64,000 nt of DNA from Alisma plantago-aquatica (GCA_963693085.1 OY856411.1:72274001-72338000); one strand, 5' to 3'. Positions 10,750 through 24,028 are shown, counted from the stretch's first letter. The notes: generated from the sequence alone by a model not told the origin. Translations and numbers: made by a program.

Positions 10750-12935
10750 TGTTATCGGTGTGAATTATGGTTACAACAAGTTGTTCTTGTATATCATGTT
10801 TTACCTTATTAAGGGATTTGTATTTATCCTAAGAAAGTGAAATATGTAATTCAATGGGAGTGACCAAAGACACTTACTAAGGTTCACATTTTTTTGTTAG
10901 TTATCCTATTACAAGGAACTTATTTAGAACTTCAATGTTATCTCCATGCCTCTTTCCAGAATAACTTTACAGAAAACACCTTCTGTCAAGACTGGACAAA
11001 AAAGTATAATTTCTAGATTCTGACGAGAAGTTTACAGTAATATAAATATTTTCTCTATTAGAGAATGATAATATATATATGTAGTATTTTGAAATGTATC
11101 AAGGAAATGTCTAGGTTGCGTAATATGCAAGATGGTATGTTCATCACTTATGTGTATTATAAGTAAAGAAGATCAAAGATAACTATCCAACACATGACCT
11201 AGAATTGGCTACAATTCTTCTCTTATTGAGATACTAATATGGTGAACCAGGCCAAGTTTTTCCAGATCAATATATATTAAAATATATTTTTACTTAGATA
11301 TAGATGAATCTATGACAATGAACTTGGATATGACGAACTAAAGATTGTGGTTGCATGATAGACTACCACCCAAGGAAAGCCATTGTCGTACCAAATGCAC
11401 ATAGTCAGGAATAACTCTCTACACTAAAAATTGGGTTATATTACCTTTCATGTAGAAAATGAGTTCTATTGTTGAATACATGAAACATGAATACCTATCT
11501 ATATGATGAACAATAATGAGAACTCCTATACTGACCACAAGTAAAACCTACACTAGGAAAATAGATGGTACAACAACAAAGTGTAAACTGTAAGATGTAC
11601 AAGACCATGTAGGAGATTCAGGAAGGAAATAGAGACAAATTCCACTGATAAAATAATTAATTTAACTATTTCAAACAAACATTGTGCGTACATGAATAAA
11701 AAGATCATAGATATATGATCTTAAAAGAAGCACATGCATCCATACATCTTATGCATCTGGGGAGTTGTAAAATGTAGCATAGCTTTACTGAACTTTGTTA
11801 GTATGCAGACATGTAGATGAGAATGTAGCCAAGTCTAAAATAAGCCAACAAGTAAATTTTGATAATATGAAACTGCCTAGAACACTAAATTATGATGTAT
11901 TCGTGAATGGAAATGAGATCATGTGACCACATACTTCGTTGTTGGTCTTCGTTGAATATCTCAACAACATGATTCTAATGGGTTTCCTTAGATGTGATGA
12001 GTAAGTAATTCCACTTCTACTTGTGAAGATAACTTAATATGATGAACAGTTGAACATATATATGTGGATTAGAAAGTGACGCTATGTGCTGTCACATTTA
12101 CTATGATATTAGACCATGTATTCCATTTCACATCTATGTTTCTAGGATATAATTCATGATTCTATAGGCCCCAAGTCAAAGTTCATCACATCTTTTCATC
12201 CACAGAATAATGTGTAATCTAAAATAACAATACAAACACTAGAAGATATGGTCCGACCATGTGTGCTATGATTTCCTAGAAGTTACCTACACCTAATCTT
12301 GATCAAAGACACATATGATAATAGTTGTCAATCAAATTTAGGAATGGATGCAAATAAAGTATGTTATGGTAGTATGTGTATATCAACTATGTATGAGATA
12401 GGAGAGAAGTTATTTCTAGGTCCCAACATTGTGTAATAGACCATGGAGCAGGTTGAAGTGATCTAACAACATATAAAGGTTCCACAAGACATATAGAAGA
12501 GCTATTTTGAGGGATGTTGTAGACCTGAGAGTTTGTAGTTGATGACCGTGTGTTCTTGAAAGGGAGTGCTATGTTTGGGAAGAAGGGTTCTCTGAATCCC
12601 AAATGTGTGGGATCTTATTAAATATTATAATGAACTAGAAGACTAGAATATGAATGCAATATCCACTAGAGTTGCAATAACTTTATGATGTCTTTTACGT
12701 TGAAATATTTCATAAATGCCATATGAACACAAGAACACTATTAAACCAATAGACATATAGATAGTATATGATGTCACTTATGAAGAAGGGCCACTACAGA
12801 TCACGGATCATGAATTTCAAAAACTGTGGAGGTAGGAGTTAATAATGGTTAAACTGTTATAGAGGAACCACATGGTAGGAGAAACCATGTGGGAATTAGA
12901 ATATAAGTTTCAAAAAAGAAGATCAAAGCTATCAT
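10750..12935 (+). pseudogene. Gypsy pol remnant: RT thumb, RNase H, integrase, chromodomain-like tail
   Basis: This is the continuation of the interrupted pol. In order, with frame changes: RT connection (PKKVKYVIQW at about 10,825), RNase H (NYPTHDLELA at about 11,185, and a YHPRKA segment near 11,365), integrase core (SFHPQNN at about 12,200, IQTLEDMVRPCV at about 12,235), and a C-terminal part (TYEEGPLQI at about 12,780, then RNHMVGETMWELE at about 12,860). That last stretch resembles the C-terminal chromodomain-like region of plant chromovirus gypsy elements (Tekay/Del type). Numerous stops and shifts make it non-functional. It ends about 15 bp before a polypurine tract, which supports the reading. 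Confidence 0.75.
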
Positions 12936-12949
12936 TTAGGAACAAAATT

Positions 12950-12964
12950 AAGGTAGGTAGGATT
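12950..12964 (+). other. Polypurine tract before a gypsy 3' LTR
   Basis: AAGGTAGGTAGGATT lies just after the pol end and just before TGTAGAAAC, the usual place and composition of a gypsy PPT. Confidence 0.55.
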
Positions 12965-15613
12965 TGTAGAAACTAATTTCTAGCATAAACATTATCCTAC
13001 TTTAGTTCATACAATTACCTTGCACTTTCTCTTTTCTAATCTAAAGTAAAGCTCTTATTTGTGTAGCAGAACATGTGTGAATATACAAGCAATGAAATAA
13101 TAAGATGATAAAATTTGTAATTATGAATAGTTAAGATAAGGAAACCCTAATTCCTGTGGTTCTTATATTGATAATGACATACATGCTAATAGAGAACCAA
13201 GTGGTATTTGATTTGACTAATTTTTCTTGGTAGTGTATAAATGATGTGACCTGAAAACTCATCTTTATATTTTAATTATAGAGAATTAGAGTACAAAAAT
13301 TTATTTTAATTCTTAATAATATTATAAAACATGGTTTGTTAAAGAATAATGAAAAGTATCATGAACTAAGGATCATATAACGGTTTAAAATTATTATAGG
13401 GTGTTTTGGGAACTTGAATTTAACTTTGCAAAGGCAGGCCAAAATCTTAGGTGACTTTCACAAAGATTAGACTAAAGTTTGAGTCAAAAGAGGGTTGATT
13501 GGTAGAAAGTTGATTGACGTAATATATAATTGGGCCAAGAAGTCAATCAGATCTTCAAAATGGTAGACTAACTTATTGACAATGACAAAACTTTCTTGAA
13601 AGTGGTTTTGACAAAGACTGATTTTGCCCACAACAACTCAAAAAGTTAGACTGACTATCTACAAAGTCAACTGACTATATTTTGGCCACAACAACTCAAA
13701 AAGTTAGACCGACTATCTACAAAGTCAACTGACTATTGATCCTATTAGAATTAATATTAGAAAAACTTGAAGGTATATGGATTTCCAATTCAACTCCCTT
13801 TGCTACTACACCTATTTCTACCTTTTTCATCCTCTGCAATGATGTATACTGAGAAGAATTGCATACTTATTTCTATTTGAAGAGGATAAAAGATAGAATT
13901 ATCCACATAATTATTTTGATCTAGAATCTCAAGTAAGCAATTAATTTTCTCATGTCTTCTTCTCCTTTATTTGCTTACCTGCCCTCCATCCTCTTCCAAA
14001 TTAGGGAAAAGAACTCATAATGTTTCTTCTTCTCTTCCACAATCTTATTCTTTTGGAAAGATAATGAATCTAGTCGTTGAATATACCCCTAGTTGGTATA
14101 TTATGGAGCTGTTTCTATATACAATTTCATGATGTTGGGATGAGTAGAAATTACATTTATTAAAAAGTTAAGCAAGATTAATTGTCATACACTCCAACTC
14201 ATGGAACTTACGAATTCTAGCTAAAATAGGAATCAAGGACAAATATGTATGTTTGTATAAATCTTGTTTATGTGAATAGAAATGAATACATGGAATCATA
14301 TGTTATGCATGCTTATTAACTTCAATTACTTGATTTTGATTTCCTAAAATAATTGAAAATTGATAAAATATGAAACAAACTACAATATATATGAAATACA
14401 TGTAAGAATATAAGAAGGGAAATATCTATGAATACTACTTCATGAAGAATGAATGAACTGATGACTATCCTCATATTTGTTTTTTGTTATCAGTTGACGC
14501 AATAATGTTGTATCCTTATAACTCCTTAAAAATTAAATGAAACTATAGGCAATATATAATGTGATTCATATCAATTAAATAAGACAATAAATTATATAAA
14601 TTCCTTAAGATGAGTAAGGTACGTGATTTATAGTGAGGAAATCTAATTTAACCTATCGAATATGCCCTAAACACTATGAACCTTTCTCTATGTTTGTGAT
14701 AGTAAAGGAAACAATATTTTTTTAGTGGATTGGAATCTATGTAAAAGTAAATCTAAAGTGGGATAAACATGAGGTATAATTTAACCAGAGTTTGGGGGAT
14801 CCAAATAGGTGGAAGTTAGTACCCAATTCAGTCAATGTGATAAGGAGGAAAGGATTAGGTGAACCCACATGAATGGGATGGAGATCCCATTGTATGCATT
14901 TTGAAATGAGAATATAGAATGATGTGATATGTGATGCATGAAATAACCTATCCCTATACCAAGGTATGGATTTGAGAAAGTAGAGATGCTATAGACTTCT
15001 ACCTAACTCTATGAGAGACTTGGGTTGAGTTAGTTTATCTTAGGGTGGCTGGGTAAATATTAAGGCATGATGAGTCATGCACATGAACACACCATGGAAA
15101 CTTATACTTGTCTACGTAGAAGCATAGTAGTTTTAGGGTTAATAACTAAAAATGGAAAAGGTGATATTTACAATTGATGGTTATTATTCATAATCTAGCT
15201 TGTTTCACATTATATTTTAATAACTCTAAGAACATTTATAGAGTTGAATAAGTGTCTTGCATAATGATATCCTAAAATATACATGATGTGATTAAGAAAT
15301 GTGTAGTTGAGATTGTGTTGACTTGTCCTAATGGATTAACTACTTACATAAACAATGGCAAATAATCCATTAGAAAAATCTTTTTAGGTCCTAAAACTTA
15401 ATCTTTTGATCCACAAACTTGTAGATTCTTTGAGAGACTCATAGATAGGTGAAGTATGTATTACATAACATGTGTATAGAAGTTTCTATATTGGGTCTTT
15501 GAGGATAGATGTGGGTGATGTTTATTGAAGTTTGTATATAAATTTAATGTAACCTTGTATATGTTATCTTCAAAACTATATCATATCTTCTAATGGGTTT
15601 GTTATGGAAATAT
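12965..15613 (+). mobile_element. Probable start of a decayed gypsy 3' LTR, and unassigned AT-rich sequence
   Basis: The 3' LTR should begin at TGTAGAAACTAATTTC (12,965). The right end cannot be placed because no matching 5' LTR is in the window; LTR copies A and A' are not similar. The stretch has no long open frame. It includes a 58-bp tandem duplication at 13,621-13,736 and otherwise shows nothing I can name. Confidence 0.35.
13621..13736. repeat. 58-bp tandem duplication
   Basis: Two adjacent 58-bp units start ATTTTG(C/G)CCACAACAACTC and end AAGTCAACTGACTAT. They differ at only about two positions, so the duplication is younger than the surrounding decayed sequence. Confidence 0.9.
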
Positions 15614-15629
15614 AACATATGATGTTTCT
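15614..15629. repeat. Left target-site duplication of the LINE
   Basis: AACATATGATGTTTCT matches 17,032-17,047 (AACATGTGATGTTTCT) with one difference. Confidence 0.8.
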
Positions 15630-17031
15630 TTTTCTTTTGGGGAAGTCAGGAGGTGATCTTATTCATCCCGCCCTCCTTGTGCAAGCTATTAAAAAATGTT
15701 ACAATCTACATTATCATGCACAAAATTAAACATGGTAGTCCTAGTTCCATTGTAATATTTTAGAAGAGCCTATTTAGACTCATCTTGGGGTTTAACAAAA
15801 TGTTTCACCGTGATATGATGTTTTTTATGATACTTGGCCAAAGAGTTGTCCACATGGTTTCCCTCCTATTGGCATAGGAAATAAGCCATTCTTTCTTCTT
15901 ATCATTTGTGCCTGAGAAGTTAGTCTTGCAAACCTTGGGAAACTCCTAGTGTCCCCTTGCATTATTTGAACAACTGTTCTACAATTTGACTCAAAGATTA
16001 CTCTGTCAAAATTCATTTGTGATGTTGTTTCAATCGCCAACATAATGTCATGGATTTCTCCTTCAAGAACATCCTCGATCTTCTTCTAATCCCCTATTCC
16101 CACAATTCACTTGCATTCCCAATCTCGAGATACAACTGCTATGATGTCTAATTTCCTTTTCAAAGCTGCATCTACATTGAATTTTACCTAATGAGCATCT
16201 CGCTTCTTCTAGTCATCCTATTTGTCCCTAGTACAACTCTATTCTTCATGTTTCCATGCCATGTTACTCGTGTGGCTTGCTTCCAGATGTAAATAGCTTG
16301 GTGAGTTGTCATGAGAAGTTTCCCTTCGAGGACTTGGCTATAGCCACTCATCCATATATACAAATAACCATACATGGAGATTACTTTATTGGTCTAATCC
16401 CTCAAGTTATTGTGGATCCATTCATCCAAAATGATCGTGGTAAGAAACATTCTCATGAATTTGTCTTCAAAAAGTAGTCTCCACACCTACTTAGTATAGG
16501 TGCAGTCTCGGAGAGCCTGAATGCAATCCTCTTCTTCTTGACTGCATCATCCACACATACTTCTAGTAGTGAAATGTCTCTCAGATCTTCTTTTATTAAT
16601 GATGATGACATTATGGCTTACGAGCCACATGAACATCTTTACTCTACTATGACGTTAGCTCCCAAGATACTATCCCATTCTCCTTTCCTTCTACACTCTG
16701 AAGCTTATCTAATTTTCTTTTATGCTGTATTCATTGAGAAACACCTATGCAGGTGTGATTCTATACTAGCATATCGTGCCCTACCTACATGTTCAGTGGT
16801 TGCAACTTCATAATCTTTTCTACATAACTTCTTGGCAGCCATTCTTTCAGAAAGTCCTAATCCCAGGTGCCATTTTCCAGGACCAAGATGCTTAATTTGA
16901 GATTACTTATGTCCTCCAGATTGGGATTAATGGTAGCTTCCTAGAGATATACCCCATCTTTCCACCAGATGTCATGCCAGAAGTTTGCTTTGTCTCTAAT
17001 TATCAGACCTATGTATGAGTTCTTTTCAATA
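15630..17031 (-). mobile_element. 5'-truncated LINE (L1-type with RNase H), minus strand
   Basis: The 1.4-kb insert is bounded by a 16-bp direct repeat. At its low-coordinate end the + strand shows a T-rich run (15,629-15,638), which is the poly(A) tail of a minus-strand element. Inside, read on the minus strand with several breaks, are the LINE C-terminal region (FWHDIWW at about 16,955, typical of plant L1 elements), a zf-RVT-like stretch (DCP..RRVW type, about 16,250-16,500) and an RNase H domain (15,825-16,080). The usual long endonuclease and RT part is missing, as expected from 5' truncation. Confidence 0.8.
15825..16043 (-). pseudogene. RNase H-like domain fragment of the LINE
   Basis: This 72-codon open frame begins MLAIETTSQMNFDRVIFESN and continues with CRTVVQIMQ. 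It matches the plant RVT_3/RNase H pattern in which an alpha helix with AIE is followed by a strand ending in VIFESDC. The aspartate in the ESDC motif is asparagine here. The domain would remove RNA from the element's RNA-DNA hybrid. It is the best preserved part of the LINE, but its N-terminal strands are outside this frame. Confidence 0.65.
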
Positions 17032-17047
17032 AACATGTGATGTTTCT
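17032..17047. repeat. Right target-site duplication of the LINE
   Basis: AACATGTGATGTTTCT pairs with 15,614-15,629. Confidence 0.8.
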
Positions 17048-19430
17048 AATTCTTCAAATATATGGATTTAATTATAATTGACTTTTAAATGATGTGTTTT
17101 CTTTCTATGACTTCTACTTGTTCATAATAAATTTTTGTGGCTTAAGTTTAGGTCACTATCAGCTTGGGAACAACCTCATTATCCATGTTTAGACTACTAT
17201 AAGAATTGGTGCTTTAAACTCATAGTCAACTACCTCTTCATAACATAGTCAAAAGATCAAGGATAAGTAAGAAGAAGCAAGTAACAATGAATAAGAAAGA
17301 AGTTAGAGAATATAAGTGGTTATCAATAACAAATTTTCTATAAATGCAATTTTTTAGAGGTGTAAGAAATAATGTAAAATTTTTACGTAGCATTTGAGTT
17401 GGACATATCCATATAATATATAAGATTGAAAAGTTAGCTTGTCCTAGTTTTAGTGATTCATATATTGGAAATCAAGTTTAGTATCATGTACTAGTGGTTC
17501 CTTCTAACAGTGTGACTTATAGGGTATTAAAGATTTAATAACACAATAATAAATCCAAGATGACATTTTTTTTCTTTAGAAAACTAAGTTTTCATACATG
17601 ATAATTATATATAAATAACTATATAGGTTGATACAATACATTCATGACATTAGTTTAAAGGGAATATGTCAATATAGTTTTCAAAGTTTGATGAAACTTC
17701 ATATTTTAGTGATTTTTTGTGAAATGGAAATTCCTTGTTGTTACTGAAATGATTTATTGCATATGTTTTTCAATCAAAAGAGATACAAATAACTCACTAG
17801 AAACTTCATTATTTAGATAAAAGGTACATAATAATTGGAATATAAAAACTCCCTTCTCAAGAAGAAATATTTGATTTTTTTTCTTGATACTTATAAGTTC
17901 TTAGGATGGCATCTTTTATGTGGAATATATTATTATGAATCTCTCCAACTTAATTAATAATCTAGGTTTATAAAACCCAGAGTTTAGTTTTTAGGTGTTG
18001 ATTGTTATTTTTTTTACTACATACATGCGTTCTCCTTATTCATATACATATTTAGATATAATTTTTCTAATGATCAATCATAATTTAGAATTTTCAACTC
18101 AACATATATCTATGACAAATTATTATGAAATTACAAAGTATGACTAAAAAATGTAATGAAGAAGTGCAATGATAATATATTAGTGTAGTAAATGATTTTA
18201 GTACTTTTTTGGTAAATCATGTTTTTTAAAACTTGAATTTCCATTAATTATCTAAATTATAGCTACTATCCAAACATTTCTTAGATCTTTGTTAATATTG
18301 AGACCTATTTGTTTGCTATTTTTTCCAAGAAGAATTCAACTGATCATACCATACAAACTGGAGTATAATAGTGGGGTATTTGATGTTTAGTAATTTCTTA
18401 GTACGTTACATATTAGATGAAGTTTTAACAATTTGCAATAAAATAGTTTACATGTAACATGCTATATTTTTCATATAGATGGTGCTTATATTATGATTTG
18501 TTATAGTATTAGTTGATGTCCTCGGGAAGAAGTACCGCCAATAAAAACCATATTTGGCCTACAAATGTTTTTTGATCATATATCTGAGGGAAAAAATTAG
18601 CCAACAACAAAAAAGAAAATAGTGAAAGATATAAAAATTGTAAATGCTAGTTTCACCACAAACATGAGAAATGACTCCTTTACACCAATCTTCCTGTGGA
18701 AGATGATTTAGAGATCTTAGAGGATGGAATTAGGGTTTGGACATGTCAATCCTAGTTGAAACGTGTTAACAACTATTTTTCATCAATTGCTGGAAATTTT
18801 TGGTTTTCTTATGTTTAGTTCATAGATTATTCTCCATGGTTTTAATAAATAAGTGTTCATTTTCAATTTCAAAAAAGTTTGTGCTAGGATAACTTAATTC
18901 TTATCTTCTTTCTCCAATTATTTTCCATCTTCCCTAGTTAAAGCACAAAGAAGCAATTAGAGATGAATGTTTCATGGAGACTGTTGAATAGTGGTATTAA
19001 GTATTAAGGAAAGTGGGTATGTCATTGTAAAAGTAGAATTCATTTATAAAATTCATTTTCACAATAATTCATATACCCTTGCTAAACCGAACCTCACTTT
19101 TCAAATTGTGCCAAAATGCATGAAATGCTGAGAATCTGGATTTGATGTCTGGTTAGTAGTATAATAATGAAATAAAAATCGGAATGAATATAACTACCTT
19201 GGAAACTAACTTTGATAATGATTTCACTTTTCTAAAAATATCAACGAATAAGGGTTTTGGTAACATCTGATATATGGTGTAGTCCAGTATTTACAATCAT
19301 GGGAGTGATTTCTTTTGCACAAAATATAGTTTCTTTGTGCATAATGAATAAGCAAAAATCCATATTTATCTAATTAGAGTATCCAATTCAAGTTTATCAA
19401 CTTTATGTTATATGTTAGTAAATATTTTGA
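17048..19430. other. AT-rich stretch without recognisable genes
   Basis: No open frame above 60 codons, no terminal repeats and no coding similarity that I can recognise. Probably old transposon-derived DNA. Confidence 0.5.
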
Positions 19431-19439
19431 AGCCCTAGC

Positions 19440-19830
19440 TCAGTTTTATATATAGAGTACAATAATGTTATTCAATTGCAAACACCCTATACAAATGGTT
19501 CTTTCAACAATTAGGGTTTTTATATGAAGATTATGTTTATACACACAAAATGTTGATTCTGATTCAACAAGTGTGAAACCCTAAATTTAGTTATTTATAG
19601 TGAGTTCAATGAGTCAATGAAATACTAGAAAGAAAGAAATCATTTAGAGAGAAGGATATAACTAGAAAGTTTAGTAGTATTGATGTCAATAACACCATAG
19701 AACCCATCCTTGGATGTCTATATTAGGATGAGTGATGTGGGCTTTGGACTATCATATATAGGAAGATGTAGCCCAGAATAGAGATGGGAAGTTTTTGAAA
19801 CCAACAATTAGGTATCAATGCTACTTAGGT
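19440..19830 (+). mobile_element. Possible decayed LTR end with PBS
   Basis: A TATA-like TTTATATATAGAGT (19,445-19,458) lies about 350 bp before GAAACCAACA (ending 19,806). That is followed at 19,809-19,822 by TTAGGTATCAATGC, which resembles the TTGGTATCAGAGC primer-binding site. The order TATA box, LTR end in CA, PBS is that of a 5' LTR. No second LTR was found, so this is weak. Confidence 0.3.
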
Positions 19831-21990
19831 TCATTAGAGTTTACCCAACATCAACCTGTTATGTATTGGTGGTACTAGTTTCTTTTAATAGGTTATCAAT
19901 CAATAACTATTATCCTAGTGATACACAAAGCAATTATATATGGAGTGAACAACCCTTGTGGCTCCACTCCTTATAACAATACAATTTATTTTATTTTGTG
20001 TATCAACCCATTTGAAATGACTTTACGTGGAATTAAAGAAATTTTTGCCTAAAGGCATCATTTTGAGTACATATAACTCAAGGTCAAATTTTGTTGATGT
20101 TTCTTAGAAGCTCCCAGGCTATGTGAGGCAACCTCACTACAAACCTAGATAATTCACTAGCAATCTTAAAGTTCTTGTATTAAACATTAATATTTATAAT
20201 GCAGGTCACATAATAATGACTTCAGCTTGGATGGTACAATCCAAGTGACTTCTAAGGAAAAGAAAAGAGGGACTCTGTTTGGTTCAGCTAAATAGTATAA
20301 TCATTCTAACTAATCGATCAAATCAGTTAGTAAATTATATCAACCGGTCAACAAAATAGGTAGTACAATAGTAAGAACAATAGTCAAGCCATAATCAAAA
20401 TGTAGAAAATATTAAAAAGAGTGATAGAGAGAAAAGCAAATCACATATTGAATACCCTTAGTAGTTCATATTGCAAATACTTTTATATTCTATACATGTC
20501 TCATCTAACTACTTTACTTCTATGCATCTTTATTCAATTTCTGAACCATAATTACTTCTGATTATTTAAGTTTTTAGGCTTTACACAGAAATATTCATCC
20601 ATTGGGGAAGTATATTACCCCTTTACTTCTAGTTTTTTTTAGTTTAACTCAAGCTTATGGAGATTGAAATGCATCATGAAAGCCCTAGCACAAAGTCAAA
20701 TATTAGAGGACTATATATTGGTTGTCCTGCCACTCTAGGTCATATTCAACTGTAGAAGTGTTGTACATAGTCAAGTGTTGCAACAACATATTTATGTATC
20801 AAATGATCTAATAGATCTAAAAAAGAAGTTGTATGAAATGTTTTTTCTTAAATAGTGGCATGGTTGTAATTTGTCTTATGTATTGGAACCAGTTCAAGAA
20901 GACCACAATTTCAATATTCATGTGTATGTGGTGTTTATTGTTATTTTGAATAATTCAAAAGGGAAAAAATCAAATAGTGAAGTTTAGTTGTTCTTAGTCT
21001 TTTTTATGCCAAAATTCCATGATATATCAGTAAATGTGAAATATGATTGTTGCAATTTGATATGATAAGTTGAATGAAAACTCCTATAAGAAAAACCTAA
21101 AGTTGAGAAATTGACAAAGAACCAACTATATAGTAATAAGAGATATGTAAAAATATTATTAAAAATTTAAAAATCCAGTTCTTCACAAGTTATGAGGGTT
21201 CTGGATGAGATTGGATCATGACTAGGTGGTCAAATCGACATCTACATTGGTTATGGCATGACTTGACTGGTAAGATGGTTGACCTAAATAAGATGCCAAA
21301 CTGACCTCTTAGTGCCAGTAGGTTGGGTTGGCTGATGTTGACTCCTAATTGGTGATTGATGGGTCACCATTTGTAGGTTGAATGACTATAGAAGGCCATA
21401 CCGATCTTTGTAATCAATTTCTAGCAATCAATTAGAGGATATTGTTGACGATCAATCCTAAGTCCTAGGGAGCCAAAGGTCAGAGCAAACTTTGATTAGT
21501 AACTGGACTTTTGAAGACAAATGATGCAAAAAATTAAATGGGGGTAAGAGTGCAAATCAAATAGTATATTAATACCACACCTATGGTCATTAGCAACTAT
21601 TATCATTAAAAACATTGTCAAAACCCTCGAGAAACAAAGAGGAACAAGGGAATCCGTTTATGAGTTTTTAGAAGGAATCAAAGTGTGAAAAACCCTAATT
21701 AGGGGTTTTTACATAAATCAATCCTAAGTTGGCAAGTTTAATCTGAAACTCCCATCTTCTTTTCATCATATAGTCACTATTATATTTTGATGAATTTGTG
21801 GAAGTAAAGGTCGTCCGTGGGTGATAATTGTGAGTGGATGATGCTCTCTATACAAATTGAACTAGTAAATGATTAAAATGTTGAACATGTTATTTCAATC
21901 CATGAACTACTATCCATTACCCATACTGGTGCAGTTGATCTTGGTACATGCCAATTGATACATTTGATCCTCAAAATATAGTGTTCATTT
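19831..21990. other. AT-rich stretch without recognisable genes
   Basis: There is no coding signal. A near-perfect palindrome with AAAAACCC/GGGGTTTTT arms lies at 21,688-21,710. 21,190-21,430 is enriched in TTGACTGG/TGACC words, as seen in other LTRs here, and may be old LTR sequence. Confidence 0.4.
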
Positions 21991-22207
21991 GGAATTATTG
22001 TTGTGAATATCCCCATGAGGACAAATTTTAAGAGAAAAAATAGTCTAACACTATGGACATCGACTAACTTTGTGACGATAGTTCACACTAGGGCTTAATA
22101 TGGGTTGACTTGCCACCATGTGTCTAGTCTAGAGATTCACTCTAGTATTGGGTCAATGCCGCCCTAACTATGAGCCTTGGCACAAAAAGGAATTATTGTT
22201 GTGAATA
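21991..22207 (+). mobile_element. Short retroposon (179 bp) with perfect 19-bp target-site duplication
   Basis: GGAATTATTGTTGTGAATA occurs at 21,991-22,009 and again at 22,189-22,207. The 179 bp between them end in CACAAAAA directly before the second copy, i.e. a short A tail. Size, tail and long duplication are those of a SINE or short processed retrocopy. I see no clear Pol III A and B boxes, and no similarity to the insert at 6,172. Confidence 0.75.
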
Positions 22208-22259
22208 GGATTGGACAGGCGAGAAGGTGAGGGTGGTAATGAGAGTGGCAAGCAAAATG

Positions 22260-22740
22260 ACCCAGCTTTAACCCAACACTAATTTAACTGAAATTTTTGA
22301 CTTTTACCGTAAAAAAAATTGAAATGAAAATTTCTAAAAGAAAAGAGAGTAAATAACCTAGTAATGACACTACCCCTGTAAGCCCCAGTAGAACGAGCCT
22401 CTTTTGTATCGTAATGCAATAACTCCATTCTGTCGGCTTGCAAGACGGAGGTAGAAGACGGCAGGGATTGATGGAGTTGATGTGACATGCCACCAGGGAG
22501 AAGACGGGAAGTAACCTCGTAATCTCACGTCGACAAATGTCTACGTCGAGCTTCTACATATATGCGTGCTATTTCTCGTGATACGATTCGTGAAGGTTGG
22601 GGCCTCTTTAAGAGCTTTCGGTTCGGATTTGGTTGCGAGAGCGCGAGGGGAATGGGATGTCTAGAATTGAGGGGCATGGATGGCGACCTTTGTCGAGTTT
22701 CATTACAACCACTGGTCTAGTAGTGAGTTGATGTGATTGT
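22260..22740. other. GC-richer, less decayed island; possible gene or promoter fragment on the minus strand
   Basis: Base composition rises here and CpG dinucleotides are common, unlike the AT-rich sequence to the left. On the minus strand, GCATATATGTAG (about 22,556-22,567) could be a TATA box. Two overlapping 69-codon frames start at 22,493 and 22,488. In the second (MSHQLHQSLPSS...), a GT follows the codons for GAYRG, so it could be a first exon. I do not recognise the product, and the frames are short, so this may be a transposon or intergenic relic. Confidence 0.3.
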
Positions 22741-23136
22741 GACATTTTCTTTGATTATCAATGGCATTGAATATATAACCTTTTCTTAATAAGAATAATA
22801 CTCGTTAAGAAACGTTTTAGCGGAAAATAGTTGAAACACACAAAATATTATGAAAATTACTTTACATGAACTGTGTCATTGATTGGAAGCACGAGACACT
22901 AATATACAAAAGAAAATTAAAATTAAAGATATCAAGTAATCATTATGTATATGCATTAATTGAATGCGACAATCTAATCCATCTCGTAAATTTTGGTTGC
23001 CATGCGTTAGAAATTGCATGCATTCTTTTGGACCCTAGTAAGAGATACGGGCCGAACCACTACACATGCGAAACATGGAATAATGGTTACTTATATTTTA
23101 TTTATTTTCCATTCTGGGTATTGAACTCACACGAAC
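22741..23136. other. Unassigned sequence left of a copia LTR
   Basis: A 91-codon open frame at 22,866-23,141 resembles nothing known and runs into the LTR start, so I treat it as chance. Confidence 0.4.
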
Positions 23137-24005
23137 TGTAGTTGAATTACCGGCGGGTTTTATCGAAAGTTTTGGGAATAGGAAAAGGATCTGGCCCATA
23201 CGTAGGATTTTGACTTTGAGTACGCATTCACTTGTGTTGCCAATTCTAATAGGAGTCAAATATAAAAGGGAAGGAAGATAGCTCTCTACGTGCAACATAG
23301 AGTTGGACTTGGAGTTGGACTCAAAGTTGTAAAAAGATTCATGGTTGCAACAACATACCACAGAGGTCTATAAATAGAGGCCATGGGGAAAGCCATTGAG
23401 ATCATCCCACCGGTTGATGTGTGATATTTCCAGTTGCTCTTGGTGCCTTCTGTGGTAGAGGGTGTTAGAGAACAAGAACAACGGGAAGAACACTCTTGGT
23501 AAATAAGAGAGAGTCAACAACTTTGTCTTGAAGCGAAGTAATAGCTGACAATCAGTGACACATTGGGTGCACTGACAGAGCAACTATTTTGATTGAAGCA
23601 AAGTAGCAGTTGGCGGTTACAGACGCAATGTTGTCATAGTGGCAATGGTCTGACCCAGTCAGGGTCACAACAACATCAAGCAGTCCCCAGCAACCACAAC
23701 GGCCTCGTGAGGAGATCAAGTAAAGAAGAAGGTTTTGTACACACTGAGTGTGATTCTCTTCTTCCTCATCTTTGTTCGCGTGTGAGGAGGGCTACCTGGA
23801 TTTAGTGGTAATTAAATCCAGGCAGCGTGAGTTGTAATCTTAATTACATAGTGCTTATTGGCTGGCATTGTCCCGTGATTTTTCTCTCCTTTTCTTGGGG
23901 AGAGTTCCCACGTTAAATATGGTGTTTCTTCTTTGGATTTATACACTTTTAGGTAACGCTTCCGCCATAAGTTTTCGTCACATATGAGACCATATCGGTA
24001 CAACA
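23137..24005 (+). mobile_element. Copia 5' LTR, host of the nested gypsy element
   Basis: TGTAGTTGAATTACCGG at 23,137 is a plausible LTR start and ACAACA at 24,005 a plausible end, giving about 870 bp. A good TATA box sits inside (23,368-23,378), and a Met-tRNA PBS follows at 24,016-24,028. The start is inferred from LTR-like sequence rather than from a second copy; the 3' LTR would lie beyond the window. Confidence 0.6.
23368..23378 (+). promoter_or_regulatory. TATA box of the copia LTR promoter
   Basis: CTATAAATAGAGG is a near-consensus plant TATA box. Transcription would start about 30 bp downstream, near 23,400. Confidence 0.7.
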
Positions 24006-24015
24006 TCCCCAAAAG

Positions 24016-24028
24016 TGGTATCAGAGCG
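24016..24028 (+). other. Primer-binding site of the copia element
   Basis: TGGTATCAGAGCG matches the initiator-Met-tRNA complement and follows the LTR end by 10 bp. Confidence 0.85.

Noticed and set aside
22866..23141. 91-codon + strand open frame as a host gene
   Set aside because: No recognisable domain, no promoter or splice context, and it overlaps the inferred LTR start.
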